From the NCBI GenBank assembly GCA_020444425.1, contig JAHLLB010000004.1, positions 1 through 64,000 of the forward strand: a stretch of DNA of 64,000 bases, given 5' to 3'. Of this stretch, positions 55,895 through 64,000 are shown in pieces. Numbering within the stretch: position 1 is the first letter of the stretch; each line of letters opens with the position of its first letter. Below the pieces are notes generated by a model. The model did no database searches. It saw nothing but the letters and a program-made list of their open reading frames with translations, and was not told the origin of the DNA. The position numbers and the translations under genes were made by a program. This DNA comes from a bacterium (GTDB lineage: Bacteria; Electryoneota; Electryoneia; Electryoneales; Electryoneaceae).

Positions 55895-58800
55895 ATGGCA
55901 CGCTTGATTCCGATATTCCTCGCCCTGTTGTTCCTCACAGCTTCCGCGTTCGCGGTGGACAACACGATGGCCGACCCAATGGTCAGGCCCTATGCTGTTA
56001 CCAGCAACGCAACCGGCGTCACGTTGAGTTTTGACAACTTGACCGTGAGCTGGACTGCTGAGGGAGATGCCGTCGTACCCGAACTTCCGGGTGCAGGTGA
56101 ACTGGGAGAGGCTGGGGGGCCACGTCTTCCGGTGTACAGCGAGCTGATCGCTGTGCCTGACGGACTCAACCTGGTGGTGGCGAATGTCAACGTCACCTGG
56201 CGGGACCTGGGCGTGCGGCAGCTCGCACACGATTCAGGCCAGGAGTTCGAGACACCGCTCGACATTCAGCTGTTCAAGAAAGCCGCACGTGAATCCGAGG
56301 AAACGGTGAGCGTCGGCAAAACAGGACGCTGGCGCGACCTGCGTGTCGCTTCGGTCGCGATCCGCCCGATGCGCGTTGACGAAGCCACCGGGCACGTGTA
56401 TGTCGCGGACGATCTGGACATCGAATTTGCGTACGAACCGGACACCGACTGGTCCGACGACGGTCTCGACCCGCCGGGGATCAGCGAAGCGTTGCTGCCC
56501 CTGTATGAGATGTACGTCGTCAACGCGGTCGACTTCATCGACTACAGTGAGGTCATTCGCGGTACCTACCTGATGATCTACCCGCAACAGTGGGAAGATC
56601 CGGTGCGAACCCTGGCTGCGTGGCGCGCGCAAACCGGCTTCACCGTTCAGATGGCAACCACCGCCGAAACTGGCAACTCTTTCGACGATATCTACGACTA
56701 CATCCGCAACGTGTACGAAAACGCCAACCCGCCGCTGGAATACGTTGTGCTCATGGGCGACATCGACGATTTGCCGCAAATCGCGACCGAGTACGTCGAA
56801 CCGGGCACACCCTGGCCGATTGACCCGCAAATTGGGACCGACCAGAAATACACCTACGACATTTATGCCGGCAATTCCTACGAGGATGTGCTTCCGCAAT
56901 ACATGATCGGGCGCGTCTCGGTGGATACTGAAACCCAGTGTCTGACCATGGTCAACAAGATCATCCAGTATGAATCGCAGCCACTGATCGGCACCCATCC
57001 GGAACGCTGGACCCGTGCGGTTACCATTGCGGACGCGACGTACGCGATCAGCACCGCGTTGACCCAGGACTGGGTGAAGTGGCAGTTCGAGAATAACGGC
57101 TTCACCGACGTTCACCAGATCGTGCGTACCTGGAGCAATCCGGGCAACGCGCAGATGATCTCCAATGCGATCAACAACCATACCAGCTGGGTGTCGTACC
57201 GCGGATTCGGGTCACACACCTACTGGGCGGGACCGTATTTCTACGACGACGACGTCGAAGACGACATCAATAACACGGATGAGCTCGTTGTCATCACTTC
57301 CATGGTGTGCGGCGGCGGAGCGTACGATGAGCTGGACGACGATCCCTGCTTCGGTGAAACCTGGATCCGGCACGGCTCCCCCAACGACCTCAAGGGGGCG
57401 GTTGCCTTTGTCGCACCTTCGGAAATCGACACTCATACCCGCTGGAACAACATGATGCTGGGCGGGTGGTACACCGCGCTGTTTGACCAGGGGCTGCGTA
57501 CCCTCGGCCAATGCATGCTGTCGGCGAAGATTCAGCTGCACAACAACTATCCGTACCTGTGGAATCCTGGCGGCACCAACGAAAACAGCGTCTGGTTCTA
57601 CTTCCACACCTACAATATCCTCGGCGATCCGGCGCTGCAGCTGCGTGCCGAGGTTCCGAAAGTGCTTGAAGTTGACCATCCGGTCGATCTGCGCGAAAAC
57701 GATTCCTACGTCGAAACACTGGTGCTTGACCAGTACGGCGTACCGGTCGGCAACGCAATGGTAGTAATCACCACAGATCTTACCAGCATTGTCGGGCAGG
57801 CGCGGACGAACGCGTCCGGCGTTGCCAACGTGCTGCTGGACGAAGCGTTGATCCCGGGCGGCCAGTACACCCTGACCGTTACTCGCGCGGATGTGGAACC
57901 CTACTCGTATACCTTCGGCGACGGTGGTGCCGGCGTGGTCAGCATGGTCAGTACAAACGGCGTTGAAGACGCGTCCGACCCCGACACCAACAACGATGGC
58001 TATCTCAACCCGGGCGAACTGATTACACCGGAAGCGTTGCTGGAGGTCGTCAAGGATGGCGGACTTGACCAGATGCTGGTTTCGATCAGCATTCCGTCCG
58101 AATACGGTTCCGTCGAGAATTCCTACCAGTTCTTCGGCACACAGGGGCAGGGAAACCAGGTGACGACGGACGAGCTTCGTATCCGGCTGAAATCCACCGT
58201 GGCGAACAACACACGCGTGCCTGTCACCTTCCAGGTGTTGTCCAACGACGGCAACCAGTCACATCTGGCCGAGCTGCAGCAGATCAAGACTCCGCAGCTG
58301 GTAGTTTCTGACGTGGTCTTCCAGTCCGATTGGTATCCGGGCGATCAGTCGATGGTGGATGTGCGCCTCGATAACCTGGAAACGCTTGTCGGTGCCATGT
58401 CGGTAACCGCGCAGTTGATGGTCGATGATCCGTTCGTCACCGTTCTGGACGGCGATGGAGCCTGGGCAGCCATCTCCGGCGGCGCAACCAATGTCGGAAT
58501 GAACGATCTGTTTGCGTTGGAAATCTCGGATCAGGCGTACCCCGGCCATGTGGTCGAGGGCACGCTGATGCTCACCACAGACCGCGGATTCGATATCGAG
58601 CTCGGCGTCGAGTTTGAGGCGATGGGTTCCGGACCGGATGTCCCGACCGGACCCGCCGGCCCGGGTTACTACATCTTCGAAGACACCGATCCCGGCTACG
58701 ATTACACACCCAACTTCACCTACGAGTCCATCGTCGGGAACGGAGGCTGGGATGTTGGTCTCGACGATGAGGACGAAAACGAAGACGATGTCGTCACCGT

Positions 58801-61174
58801 CGACCTGCCGTTCACCTTCCCCTACTGGGATCAGTTCTACGATGAGGTGTCCATCTGCTCGAATGGCTGGATCACCTTCGGCGATACCGACTTCTACTTC
58901 TTCCGCAACCGGCCGTTGCCTGGCGCGTTGACCCCGGTTGGTGCGGTCTGTGCCCTCTGGGACAACCTTCTCTTCGACACCAACAACTCAGGCGTGTTCG
59001 CCTACCATGACCAGATGAACGGCTATTTCGTGATCGAATGGTACCGCGTCTGGCATGAACGCGACCTGCAGTGGAATGGCAACCTGCTTAACGATCCGAT
59101 GCATTTCCAGATCTTGATTCTGGATCCGGCAATGCATGGAACCGCTGGTGACCTCGGCAAGATCGCCATCCTGTACGACGATATCCGAAACGGGGATGGG
59201 TCGGAAAACTACCTCACCATCGGCCTGACAAGTCCCGACGGCCGCGAAGGCCTGCAGTATGAGTTCGCCGATGAACCGGCTTCGACGGCAGTTGGAGTCG
59301 AGGATGGCCGCCAGCTGATGATCGCCGCGACCAACGTCGCCGAACCCGCGCGGCTCGAGTATTCGCCGCCGCTGGTGCAGATGAATGCTGAAGCCGGTGG
59401 AAACGGCAGCGCGGAATTTACGATCCGCAACGTCGGTGGCCGGGCGACCACCTTCGACATCTGGCCGGAAGGCATTGACTATTCATGGGGGCTGCCAGGC
59501 GAAATCGACAACTTCGGCGAGCCGGATGATCTCGGCTACCGCTGGTACGACAGCCGGGAAACCTTCGGACCGGAATACCAGTGGGTCGACATCGAACAGG
59601 CTGGGAATGAAGTCACGATGAACACCGGTGATCCGGATGGATTCGGGTCCATCTCCGATGAAATCGACCTTCCGTGGGACTTCGACTTCTACGGCGAAAC
59701 CTATTCCAGCTTCTGGATCTGCGAATCCGGCTACATCACCTTCAGCGAGCCGGTGGACGGGTACGGCGAAAGCGCGAACACGTCGTTGCCGCGACCCTAT
59801 GCCCCGCTGGCTTCGATCTTCCCCTACTGGGATAACATCGGCACGGATGAAGGCGGCACAGTTTATGTCCGCACCATGAATGCAGCCGTAGTGGTGACCT
59901 GGTCGGGGATGCACCAGCTCGACTGGGATACGGACGATGGTCCGTACACCTTCCAGGTTGTGTTGACGTCGGACGGCGCGATTCACACCCAATACCAGGA
60001 AATGATCGGCGACCTGGACAGCGCCACCATCGGTATCAACGACGAAACCGGTGACATAGGATTGTTGACCGCGATGAATACTGCGGTGCCGGCGTTCCTC
60101 GAGGACGAACTGGTGGTTCGCTTCTCGCCGGGTCTGCCGTGGTTGACAACCACGCCCGCGACGCACAGCATCGGCAAGGGCGAATCGATCACCGTTCAGC
60201 TCTCCGCCGATTCGGATGACATGCTGGCAGGCCTGCACCAGGGCCGCCTGTTGCTGCTGAGCCAATTGACCGATGAAGCGTACGCAATTCCGGTCGACTT
60301 CCTCGTCACCGATGAGTCCCTCGGTTATGCGCCGCAGATTGGTGATCTGGCCGGCGAGTCGATCGCTCCGGGCGGAACGTTCATGCCGATTGCGCTCGAT
60401 CCGTACGTTGAAGACTGGGACGATGCGGACGCCGACCTCGACTGGGTCTGGTACGGTTCAGACTCGCTGGACGTGTCGATTGACGACAACCACATCGTGA
60501 CGGTTACGCCTGTGGCTGGCTGGAGTGGTCCGACGACAGTCTTCTTCCGCAGCACCGACCCGATGCTTAATTACCAGACGCAGCCGCTGGTCTTTGACAC
60601 TGGCGACGCCAACGATCCGCCACGCTTCCTGACCGCCACCCCGGACGCCCTCGGCGAAACCGGGTTGGATATGACGGTCAACTTCAGCGTCACCGTTGAA
60701 GATCCGGAAGAGGATACCTTCGAACTCGAATGGTATCATGACGGCGGTTTCATCGGCAGCGGCACTTCGGTCGATGTCACCTTCGACACCGAAGGCACGA
60801 CCACGATTCTGGTCATCGCGCAGGACGCTAACGGCGCTGCAAGTGAGATCCGCTGGACGGGCAATGTCTCGGATGTGGGCGTGTTCGATTCCTCGGACGC
60901 CCCGCTGCCGGAAACCAGTTCGCTGGAAGCGGTCTACCCGAATCCATTTAACGCGTCCGTGGTGTTGCGCTATGCGTTGCCGCGGTCGTCGAATGTGCAA
61001 CTCGTGGTCTACAACCTGCTTGGCCAGGAAGTCGCGCGTCACATGCTGCCGGCTTCTCCGGCGGGACGGCACGAAATCGTGCTGGATGCGACCACCTGGG
61101 CCAGCGGCCTGTACTTCCTCGACTGGAGAGCGGGTGATGTTCGCCAGGTACGAAAAGCCGTGTTGCTGAAATAG
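55895..61174 (+). CDS. Gingipain-like C25 family cysteine peptidase, multidomain, with sorting tail
   Basis: A 1759-residue secreted peptidase. The ATG at 55895 has GGAG upstream. Residues 1-20 are a signal peptide and about 30-205 a C25 propeptide-like domain ('VAIRPMRVDEATGHVYVADDLDIEF'). The C25 catalytic domain spans about 215-590 ('YLMIYPQQWEDPVRTLAAWRAQTGFTV', 'YVVLMGDIDDLPQ', 'MIGRVSVDT'), with His441 in 'RGFGSHTYW' and Cys472 in 'ITSMVCGGGAYDE', followed by 'CFGETWIRHG...GAVAFVAPSE'. It ends with the usual Ig-like segment. Two copies of a beta domain related to those of the 40-48 kb proteins follow (about 920-1150 and 1205-1410). Then come Ig/cadherin-like domains and the tail 'YPNPFNASVVLRYALP...KAVLLK'. 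Specificity is not predictable. Confidence 0.94.
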   Translation: MARLIPIFLALLFLTASAFAVDNTMADPMVRPYAVTSNATGVTLSFDNLTVSWTAEGDAVVPELPGAGELGEAGGPRLPVYSELIAVPDGLNLVVANVNVTWRDLGVRQLAHDSGQEFETPLDIQLFKKAARESEETVSVGKTGRWRDLRVASVAIRPMRVDEATGHVYVADDLDIEFAYEPDTDWSDDGLDPPGISEALLPLYEMYVVNAVDFIDYSEVIRGTYLMIYPQQWEDPVRTLAAWRAQTGFTVQMATTAETGNSFDDIYDYIRNVYENANPPLEYVVLMGDIDDLPQIATEYVEPGTPWPIDPQIGTDQKYTYDIYAGNSYEDVLPQYMIGRVSVDTETQCLTMVNKIIQYESQPLIGTHPERWTRAVTIADATYAISTALTQDWVKWQFENNGFTDVHQIVRTWSNPGNAQMISNAINNHTSWVSYRGFGSHTYWAGPYFYDDDVEDDINNTDELVVITSMVCGGGAYDELDDDPCFGETWIRHGSPNDLKGAVAFVAPSEIDTHTRWNNMMLGGWYTALFDQGLRTLGQCMLSAKIQLHNNYPYLWNPGGTNENSVWFYFHTYNILGDPALQLRAEVPKVLEVDHPVDLRENDSYVETLVLDQYGVPVGNAMVVITTDLTSIVGQARTNASGVANVLLDEALIPGGQYTLTVTRADVEPYSYTFGDGGAGVVSMVSTNGVEDASDPDTNNDGYLNPGELITPEALLEVVKDGGLDQMLVSISIPSEYGSVENSYQFFGTQGQGNQVTTDELRIRLKSTVANNTRVPVTFQVLSNDGNQSHLAELQQIKTPQLVVSDVVFQSDWYPGDQSMVDVRLDNLETLVGAMSVTAQLMVDDPFVTVLDGDGAWAAISGGATNVGMNDLFALEISDQAYPGHVVEGTLMLTTDRGFDIELGVEFEAMGSGPDVPTGPAGPGYYIFEDTDPGYDYTPNFTYESIVGNGGWDVGLDDEDENEDDVVTVDLPFTFPYWDQFYDEVSICSNGWITFGDTDFYFFRNRPLPGALTPVGAVCALWDNLLFDTNNSGVFAYHDQMNGYFVIEWYRVWHERDLQWNGNLLNDPMHFQILILDPAMHGTAGDLGKIAILYDDIRNGDGSENYLTIGLTSPDGREGLQYEFADEPASTAVGVEDGRQLMIAATNVAEPARLEYSPPLVQMNAEAGGNGSAEFTIRNVGGRATTFDIWPEGIDYSWGLPGEIDNFGEPDDLGYRWYDSRETFGPEYQWVDIEQAGNEVTMNTGDPDGFGSISDEIDLPWDFDFYGETYSSFWICESGYITFSEPVDGYGESANTSLPRPYAPLASIFPYWDNIGTDEGGTVYVRTMNAAVVVTWSGMHQLDWDTDDGPYTFQVVLTSDGAIHTQYQEMIGDLDSATIGINDETGDIGLLTAMNTAVPAFLEDELVVRFSPGLPWLTTTPATHSIGKGESITVQLSADSDDMLAGLHQGRLLLLSQLTDEAYAIPVDFLVTDESLGYAPQIGDLAGESIAPGGTFMPIALDPYVEDWDDADADLDWVWYGSDSLDVSIDDNHIVTVTPVAGWSGPTTVFFRSTDPMLNYQTQPLVFDTGDANDPPRFLTATPDALGETGLDMTVNFSVTVEDPEEDTFELEWYHDGGFIGSGTSVDVTFDTEGTTTILVIAQDANGAASEIRWTGNVSDVGVFDSSDAPLPETSSLEAVYPNPFNASVVLRYALPRSSNVQLVVYNLLGQEVARHMLPASPAGRHEIVLDATTWASGLYFLDWRAGDVRQVRKAVLLK

Positions 61175-61203
61175 GTATTTACGATACAACACGCTATATT
61201 GTG

Positions 61204-61233
61204 AGCCCGGATCTAGTGGTCCGGGCTTGTTTT
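61204..61233 (+). terminator. Rho-independent terminator
   Basis: AGCCCGGA and TCCGGGCT with an 8-base loop, followed by TGTTTT, 30 bases after the peptidase stop. Confidence 0.88.
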
Positions 61234-61288
61234 GGTCATGATCGGACGACGTCCATTCGAGATGAGACGACAGCGAGGAGTGGATAGC

Positions 61289-62410
61289 ATGGGACGCAAG
61301 GACGCAATCTTCACCATCGCATGGTTGGCAGTGATTTCCGTGATGTTCGCGGGTTGCGGCGGTAGTTCTGGGGTAGGTGGCGGTGGAGGGGGACTGGATT
61401 ACGGCCCACCTTTCGGCGAGATCTTTTTTAATGACGGCAGCGGCAATCTCGCGACCGTAGCCTCGGTCGAGAGCAACGCGGATCCGCTGTATTTCCCCGG
61501 CATCGGACTGAATGGCGCGGTGTCCGATCTTGGGTTTGGATTCATCCTCAGCCAGAATTCGAATGATACCAATGCGGATGTGGTGGCCTACGACATCGAA
61601 TCGAGTATGCTGTATGTGATTGATGAAGATGGCGAGGAAACCAGCAGCTACTTCGATGGTGAGGAAGCCGTTGAAAACCTGTACGCGCTTTCCAGCGGAG
61701 GTTCACGCCTTGTGTACGTTCGCGAGCTGGGTTCGGACCACGAGCTGATCCTCGCCGGTGTGACCACCAGTACGGTTGTGCAACTGGCCGCACTTGGCAC
61801 GGGCGAACGCTACTACGGGCGCCCGGCGATCTACATCTCCGGCAGCAAGAACCGCATCGTGATGATGATTGAAAACACGGACACGCAGGATACGAAGCTG
61901 GTTTGCTACAGCAATGAAGGCGATGTCCTCGGCACATTATCCATTCCGGTGCAGGCGGTGTCCATGGATCCGGATGGCGACTACATTGCATTCATCGACG
62001 CGGAAGAACAGAACGAAATTATCTTCTACGACGATGATCTGGAGAACGAGCAGTGGCGCGCTGATTTCAGTGAATTTGGCACCGGCGTTTCCGCCCTGTC
62101 CTGGAGTCCGGACGGCGAAAAGATTGCGTTCTTCACCGGCGCGGCGGGTACCACCGGCAAGCTGGTCGTGTACGACCTCGGCGACGACGCCTTCCAGCAG
62201 GTCTTCCACGACGATACTTACATCTTCCCGATCGGCAGTGACAAGCTCTGGGCGGCTCCAGCATGGAACCCGAACGGCAACGAGTTGGCCTTCACCGTGC
62301 GCACCGGCGATGGCATGTACAATGTCGTCAAGACCGATCTGGCCGGCGTGACCACAACGCTGTATGAGGATGTCGGCGACACCCGTTACGTGGTCTGGAT
62401 GAGCGAATAG
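61289..62410 (+). CDS. Lipoprotein with TolB-like beta-propeller
   Basis: A 373-residue protein. I chose ATG 61289 (GAGGAG upstream), which gives a lipoprotein signal with lipobox 'VMFAGC' and a Gly-rich spacer 'GGSSGVGGGGGGL' after the cysteine. The body has repeated strands of the TolB/WD40-like type: 'DVVAYDIESSMLYVIDEDGEE', 'VSMDPDGDYIAFIDAEEQNEIIFYDDD', 'ALSWSPDGEKIAFFTGAAGTTGKLVVYDLG' and 'APAWNPNGNELAFTVRTGDG'. This suggests a six-bladed propeller in the periplasm or on the outer membrane, likely a binding module. There are no enzymatic motifs. Confidence 0.88.
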   Translation: MGRKDAIFTIAWLAVISVMFAGCGGSSGVGGGGGGLDYGPPFGEIFFNDGSGNLATVASVESNADPLYFPGIGLNGAVSDLGFGFILSQNSNDTNADVVAYDIESSMLYVIDEDGEETSSYFDGEEAVENLYALSSGGSRLVYVRELGSDHELILAGVTTSTVVQLAALGTGERYYGRPAIYISGSKNRIVMMIENTDTQDTKLVCYSNEGDVLGTLSIPVQAVSMDPDGDYIAFIDAEEQNEIIFYDDDLENEQWRADFSEFGTGVSALSWSPDGEKIAFFTGAAGTTGKLVVYDLGDDAFQQVFHDDTYIFPIGSDKLWAAPAWNPNGNELAFTVRTGDGMYNVVKTDLAGVTTTLYEDVGDTRYVVWMSE

Positions 62411-62452
62411 CTTGAGGCTTGAGGCTTGAGGCTTGAGGCTTGAGGCTTGAGG
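62411..62452. repeat. Heptanucleotide array (CTTGAGG)n starting at a stop codon
   Basis: Six perfect copies of CTTGAGG begin at the base after the TAG stop of the lipoprotein gene. Confidence 0.92.
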
Positions 62453-62478
62453 ACAATATACATCGGAATCGCACACTT

Positions 62479-62508
62479 ACCACGGACTCAAGTCCGTGGT
62501 AATTTTTT
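62479..62508 (+). terminator. Rho-independent terminator
   Basis: TACCACGGACT and AGTCCGTGGTA with a 2-base loop, followed by ATTTTTT. The stem sequence GGACT-CA-AGTCC resembles the GGAC hairpin repeats, so a dispersed repeat may serve as the terminator here. Confidence 0.88.
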
Positions 62509-62510
62509 GT

Positions 62511-62575
62511 ACTCGCTTTTCCTTTCTTTTCCTATCTTTTCCTGTCTTTTCCTGTCTTTTCCTATCTTATACTTT
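62511..62575. repeat. 10-base pyrimidine repeat (CTTTTCCTAT)n
   Basis: About five copies of CTTTTCCTAT or CTTTTCCTGT, 18 bases from the stop codon of minus-strand prmC. Confidence 0.85.
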
Positions 62576-62592
62576 TTCTTCGCGTCTTCCCA

Positions 62593-63540
62593 TCACTTAT
62601 ACGCGATCACGATCCGGTCGAGGTCGGCATAATCCTGGTGCAGTTCGACGCGTTTCGCCCAGCTCTGGTGTAGCTTAACCACCGTTTCGCCCTGCCCCGC
62701 TCCGATCTCGCCAACAAACGCGCCGCCGGTAGACAGCCAGTTCTTCAGCCGCCGGGTCAGCTTGCGGTGTATGTCGAACCCGTCCTCGCCGGCAATCAAC
62801 GCTTCCTTCGGCTCATGATCCTTGATGTGCGGCGGCAGGTTCTCCCAGTCCTGAAGCGTCACGTACGGCGGATTGGAGACGATCAACGGCACCGGATGAA
62901 TCGGCGGGCGGAAGGTCACGCTGAACGCGTCTTCGAGGATCAACCACAGCCGGTCGATGTGCTCCCGTTTTGTCACCGGATCAAGGGAACGGCGCTGGTA
63001 CAAGACCGCGTTGTCCGGCAGGTCAGCGGCATGTTCGTCTTTCTTCGGGTCGACTTTGAAAAAGCCGTAGCGGGTGGCGTTCGCTGCCGTGGTCTTGATC
63101 GCCTGCAGCGAAATATCGACCGCGACCACTTCCTGCGCGATCCGCTGTTCGAACAGGGCCAGCGTCATCGCGCCGGACCCGCAGCCGATCTCCATTGCCC
63201 GGCGGACACCGTCCCCGGAGATTCGCTTCGCATGGTCAATCAGAAGCTCGGTTTCCGGACGGGGAATGAGCACACCCGGCTGGATCTCGAGCTCGAGACC
63301 GAAGAATTCGGCCTGGCCAGTGATGTATTCCAGGGGTTCGTGCTTCAGCGATCGTGCGAGCATGCGGTCAAACGTCTGCTTCTGCCTGCCGCCGACAGGT
63401 TGGTGTGGATTGAGGTAGATGTGATACCGTTCCACGCCCATCGCGTGAATCAGCAACAGCTCGGCGAGGTTACGCGCATCCTCCCACCCCGCATCGTGAA
63501 GACGGGCAGTGCTGTCCCTGATGATTTCCGCGCGCGTCAC
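62593..63540 (-). CDS. prmC: Peptide chain release factor N5-glutamine methyltransferase
   Basis: Methylates the GGQ glutamine of release factors RF1 and RF2 with S-adenosylmethionine. The product has about 315 residues from the GTG at 63540, which has GGGAGG upstream and lies 16 bases after prfA. Motifs: the substrate-binding 'PLEYITGQAEFFGLELEIQPGVLIPRPETELL', the SAM site 'AMEIGCGSGAMTLAL', and the catalytic 'LIVSNPPYV'. An extra segment of about 30-35 residues lies between the SAM-binding half and NPPY ('DPKKDEHAADLPDNAVLY' and what follows), making the protein longer than the usual 275-285. Neighbouring prfA encodes its substrate. Confidence 0.95.
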   Translation of the reverse strand: MTRAEIIRDSTARLHDAGWEDARNLAELLLIHAMGVERYHIYLNPHQPVGGRQKQTFDRMLARSLKHEPLEYITGQAEFFGLELEIQPGVLIPRPETELLIDHAKRISGDGVRRAMEIGCGSGAMTLALFEQRIAQEVVAVDISLQAIKTTAANATRYGFFKVDPKKDEHAADLPDNAVLYQRRSLDPVTKREHIDRLWLILEDAFSVTFRPPIHPVPLIVSNPPYVTLQDWENLPPHIKDHEPKEALIAGEDGFDIHRKLTRRLKNWLSTGGAFVGEIGAGQGETVVKLHQSWAKRVELHQDYADLDRIVIAYK

Positions 63541-63556
63541 TGGCCAGCCTCCCGGG

Positions 63557-64000
63557 TCACGACACTCCTTCCCGCAGCCGGTCTTCGGAATCACGCAGAC
63601 GCAGAGCGTCGATCAGGTCGGTCAAATCTCCGTCAAGGACTTCATTGAGACGGTACAGGGTGAGGTTGATCCGATGATCGGTGACCCGGCCCTGGGGGAA
63701 ATTGTACGTGCGGATTTTTGCGCTGCGATCGCCGGAACCCACCAGCAGCTTGCGGCTTTCGGATCGCTTCGATCGTTCTTCCTCGAGCGCTTTCTCATAC
63801 AAACGGGAACGCAGCACATGCATCGCCTTCGCCTTGTTCTTGTGCTGGCTCTTTTCGTCCTGGCACGACACCACGACATTGGTCGGCAGGTGAGTGATAC
63901 GTATCGCCGATTCGGTTTTGTTCACATGCTGCCCGCCCGCGCCGGACGCCCGGAAGGTGTCGATGCGCAGATCGCCATCGTTGATTTCGACGTCCACCTC
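63557..64000 (-). CDS. prfA: Peptide chain release factor 1, C-terminal part (cut by window end)
   Basis: Recognises UAA and UAG stop codons and releases the peptide. Only the last 147 or so residues are present; the gene runs past base 64000. Present are '[37 protein letters not shown]' with the catalytic GGQ loop, '[16 protein letters not shown]', and '[40 protein letters not shown]', which is the RF1 form. The anticodon-like PxT motif lies outside the window. It is followed at once by prmC. Confidence 0.95.
   Translation of the reverse strand, partial: EVDVEINDGDLRIDTFRASGAGGQHVNKTESAIRITHLPTNVVVSCQDEKSQHKNKAKAMHVLRSRLYEKALEEERSKRSESRKLLVGSGDRSAKIRTYNFPQGRVTDHRINLTLYRLNEVLDGDLTDLIDALRLRDSEDRLREGVS

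Overview
The window is about 60% GC, densely coded bacterial chromosome. Nine proteins end in a 'YPNPFN ... SGxYF ... K' C-terminal domain, the kind used for type IX (Por) secretion sorting in the Fibrobacteres-Chlorobi-Bacteroidetes sphere and in many uncultured phyla related to it (Zixibacteria, Cloacimonadota, KSB1-like and others). One of the nine is a gingipain-like C25 peptidase. I therefore read the source as a GC-rich, Gram-negative FCB-group bacterium, probably from an uncultured lineage. The phylum cannot be fixed from this window.

Layout. 1-3.1 kb: repeat cluster, gltX, a small membrane protein and tRNA-Ser. 3.4-6.2 kb: a His/Gly-rich secreted protein and a membrane protein. 6.4-10.2 kb: a degenerate HD protein, a YtfE/ScdA di-iron repair protein, and pdxS and pdxT separated by repeats. 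10.3-15.4 kb: a beta-helix surface protein and a c-type-haem surface protein, both on the minus strand. 15.7-19 kb: a GPP34 protein, recJ and the RNase P RNA. 19.1-22.4 kb: system II cytochrome c biogenesis (ResB, a separate ResB-like anchored protein, CcsA). 22.4-26.2 kb: tsaE, a CPBP protease, a DinB-like protein and a secreted esterase. 26.3-29 kb: a ClC channel and greA. 29.2-35.7 kb: a large surface protein, a DUF5916-type outer-membrane protein and a lone cyclic-nucleotide-binding domain. 35.8-39.7 kb: etfBA, a catalytically degenerate isopropylmalate-synthase-like protein and leuD. 40.2-48 kb: three tandem paralogous surface proteins. 48.5-52.2 kb: a Ppx/GppA-Nudix fusion, a response regulator with an HD-GYP domain, and selD. 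52.4-55.6 kb: a small unknown, a HAD-like protein and a TPR protein. 55.9-64 kb: the C25 peptidase, a beta-propeller lipoprotein, prmC and the 3' part of prfA.

Main points. (1) selD looks truncated by normal ORF calling, but its frame continues upstream through a TGA at the catalytic position, followed by a good bacterial SECIS-like hairpin. This is a selenocysteine-containing SelD, so the organism should make selenoproteins. (2) The gene beside leuD has the isopropylmalate-synthase barrel sequence but has lost its metal-binding residues. (3) A Ppx/GppA phosphatase is fused to a Nudix hydrolase. (4) The surface proteins share an unnamed module of about 105 residues just before the sorting domain, and several of their genes share an upstream inverted repeat TTAGG-N4-CCTAA. 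(5) Intergenic DNA is full of structured repeats: heptanucleotide arrays that tend to begin at stop codons, GGGGACAC palindromes, and a modular hairpin family with common ends and interchangeable stems, one copy of which lies in frame inside a gene.
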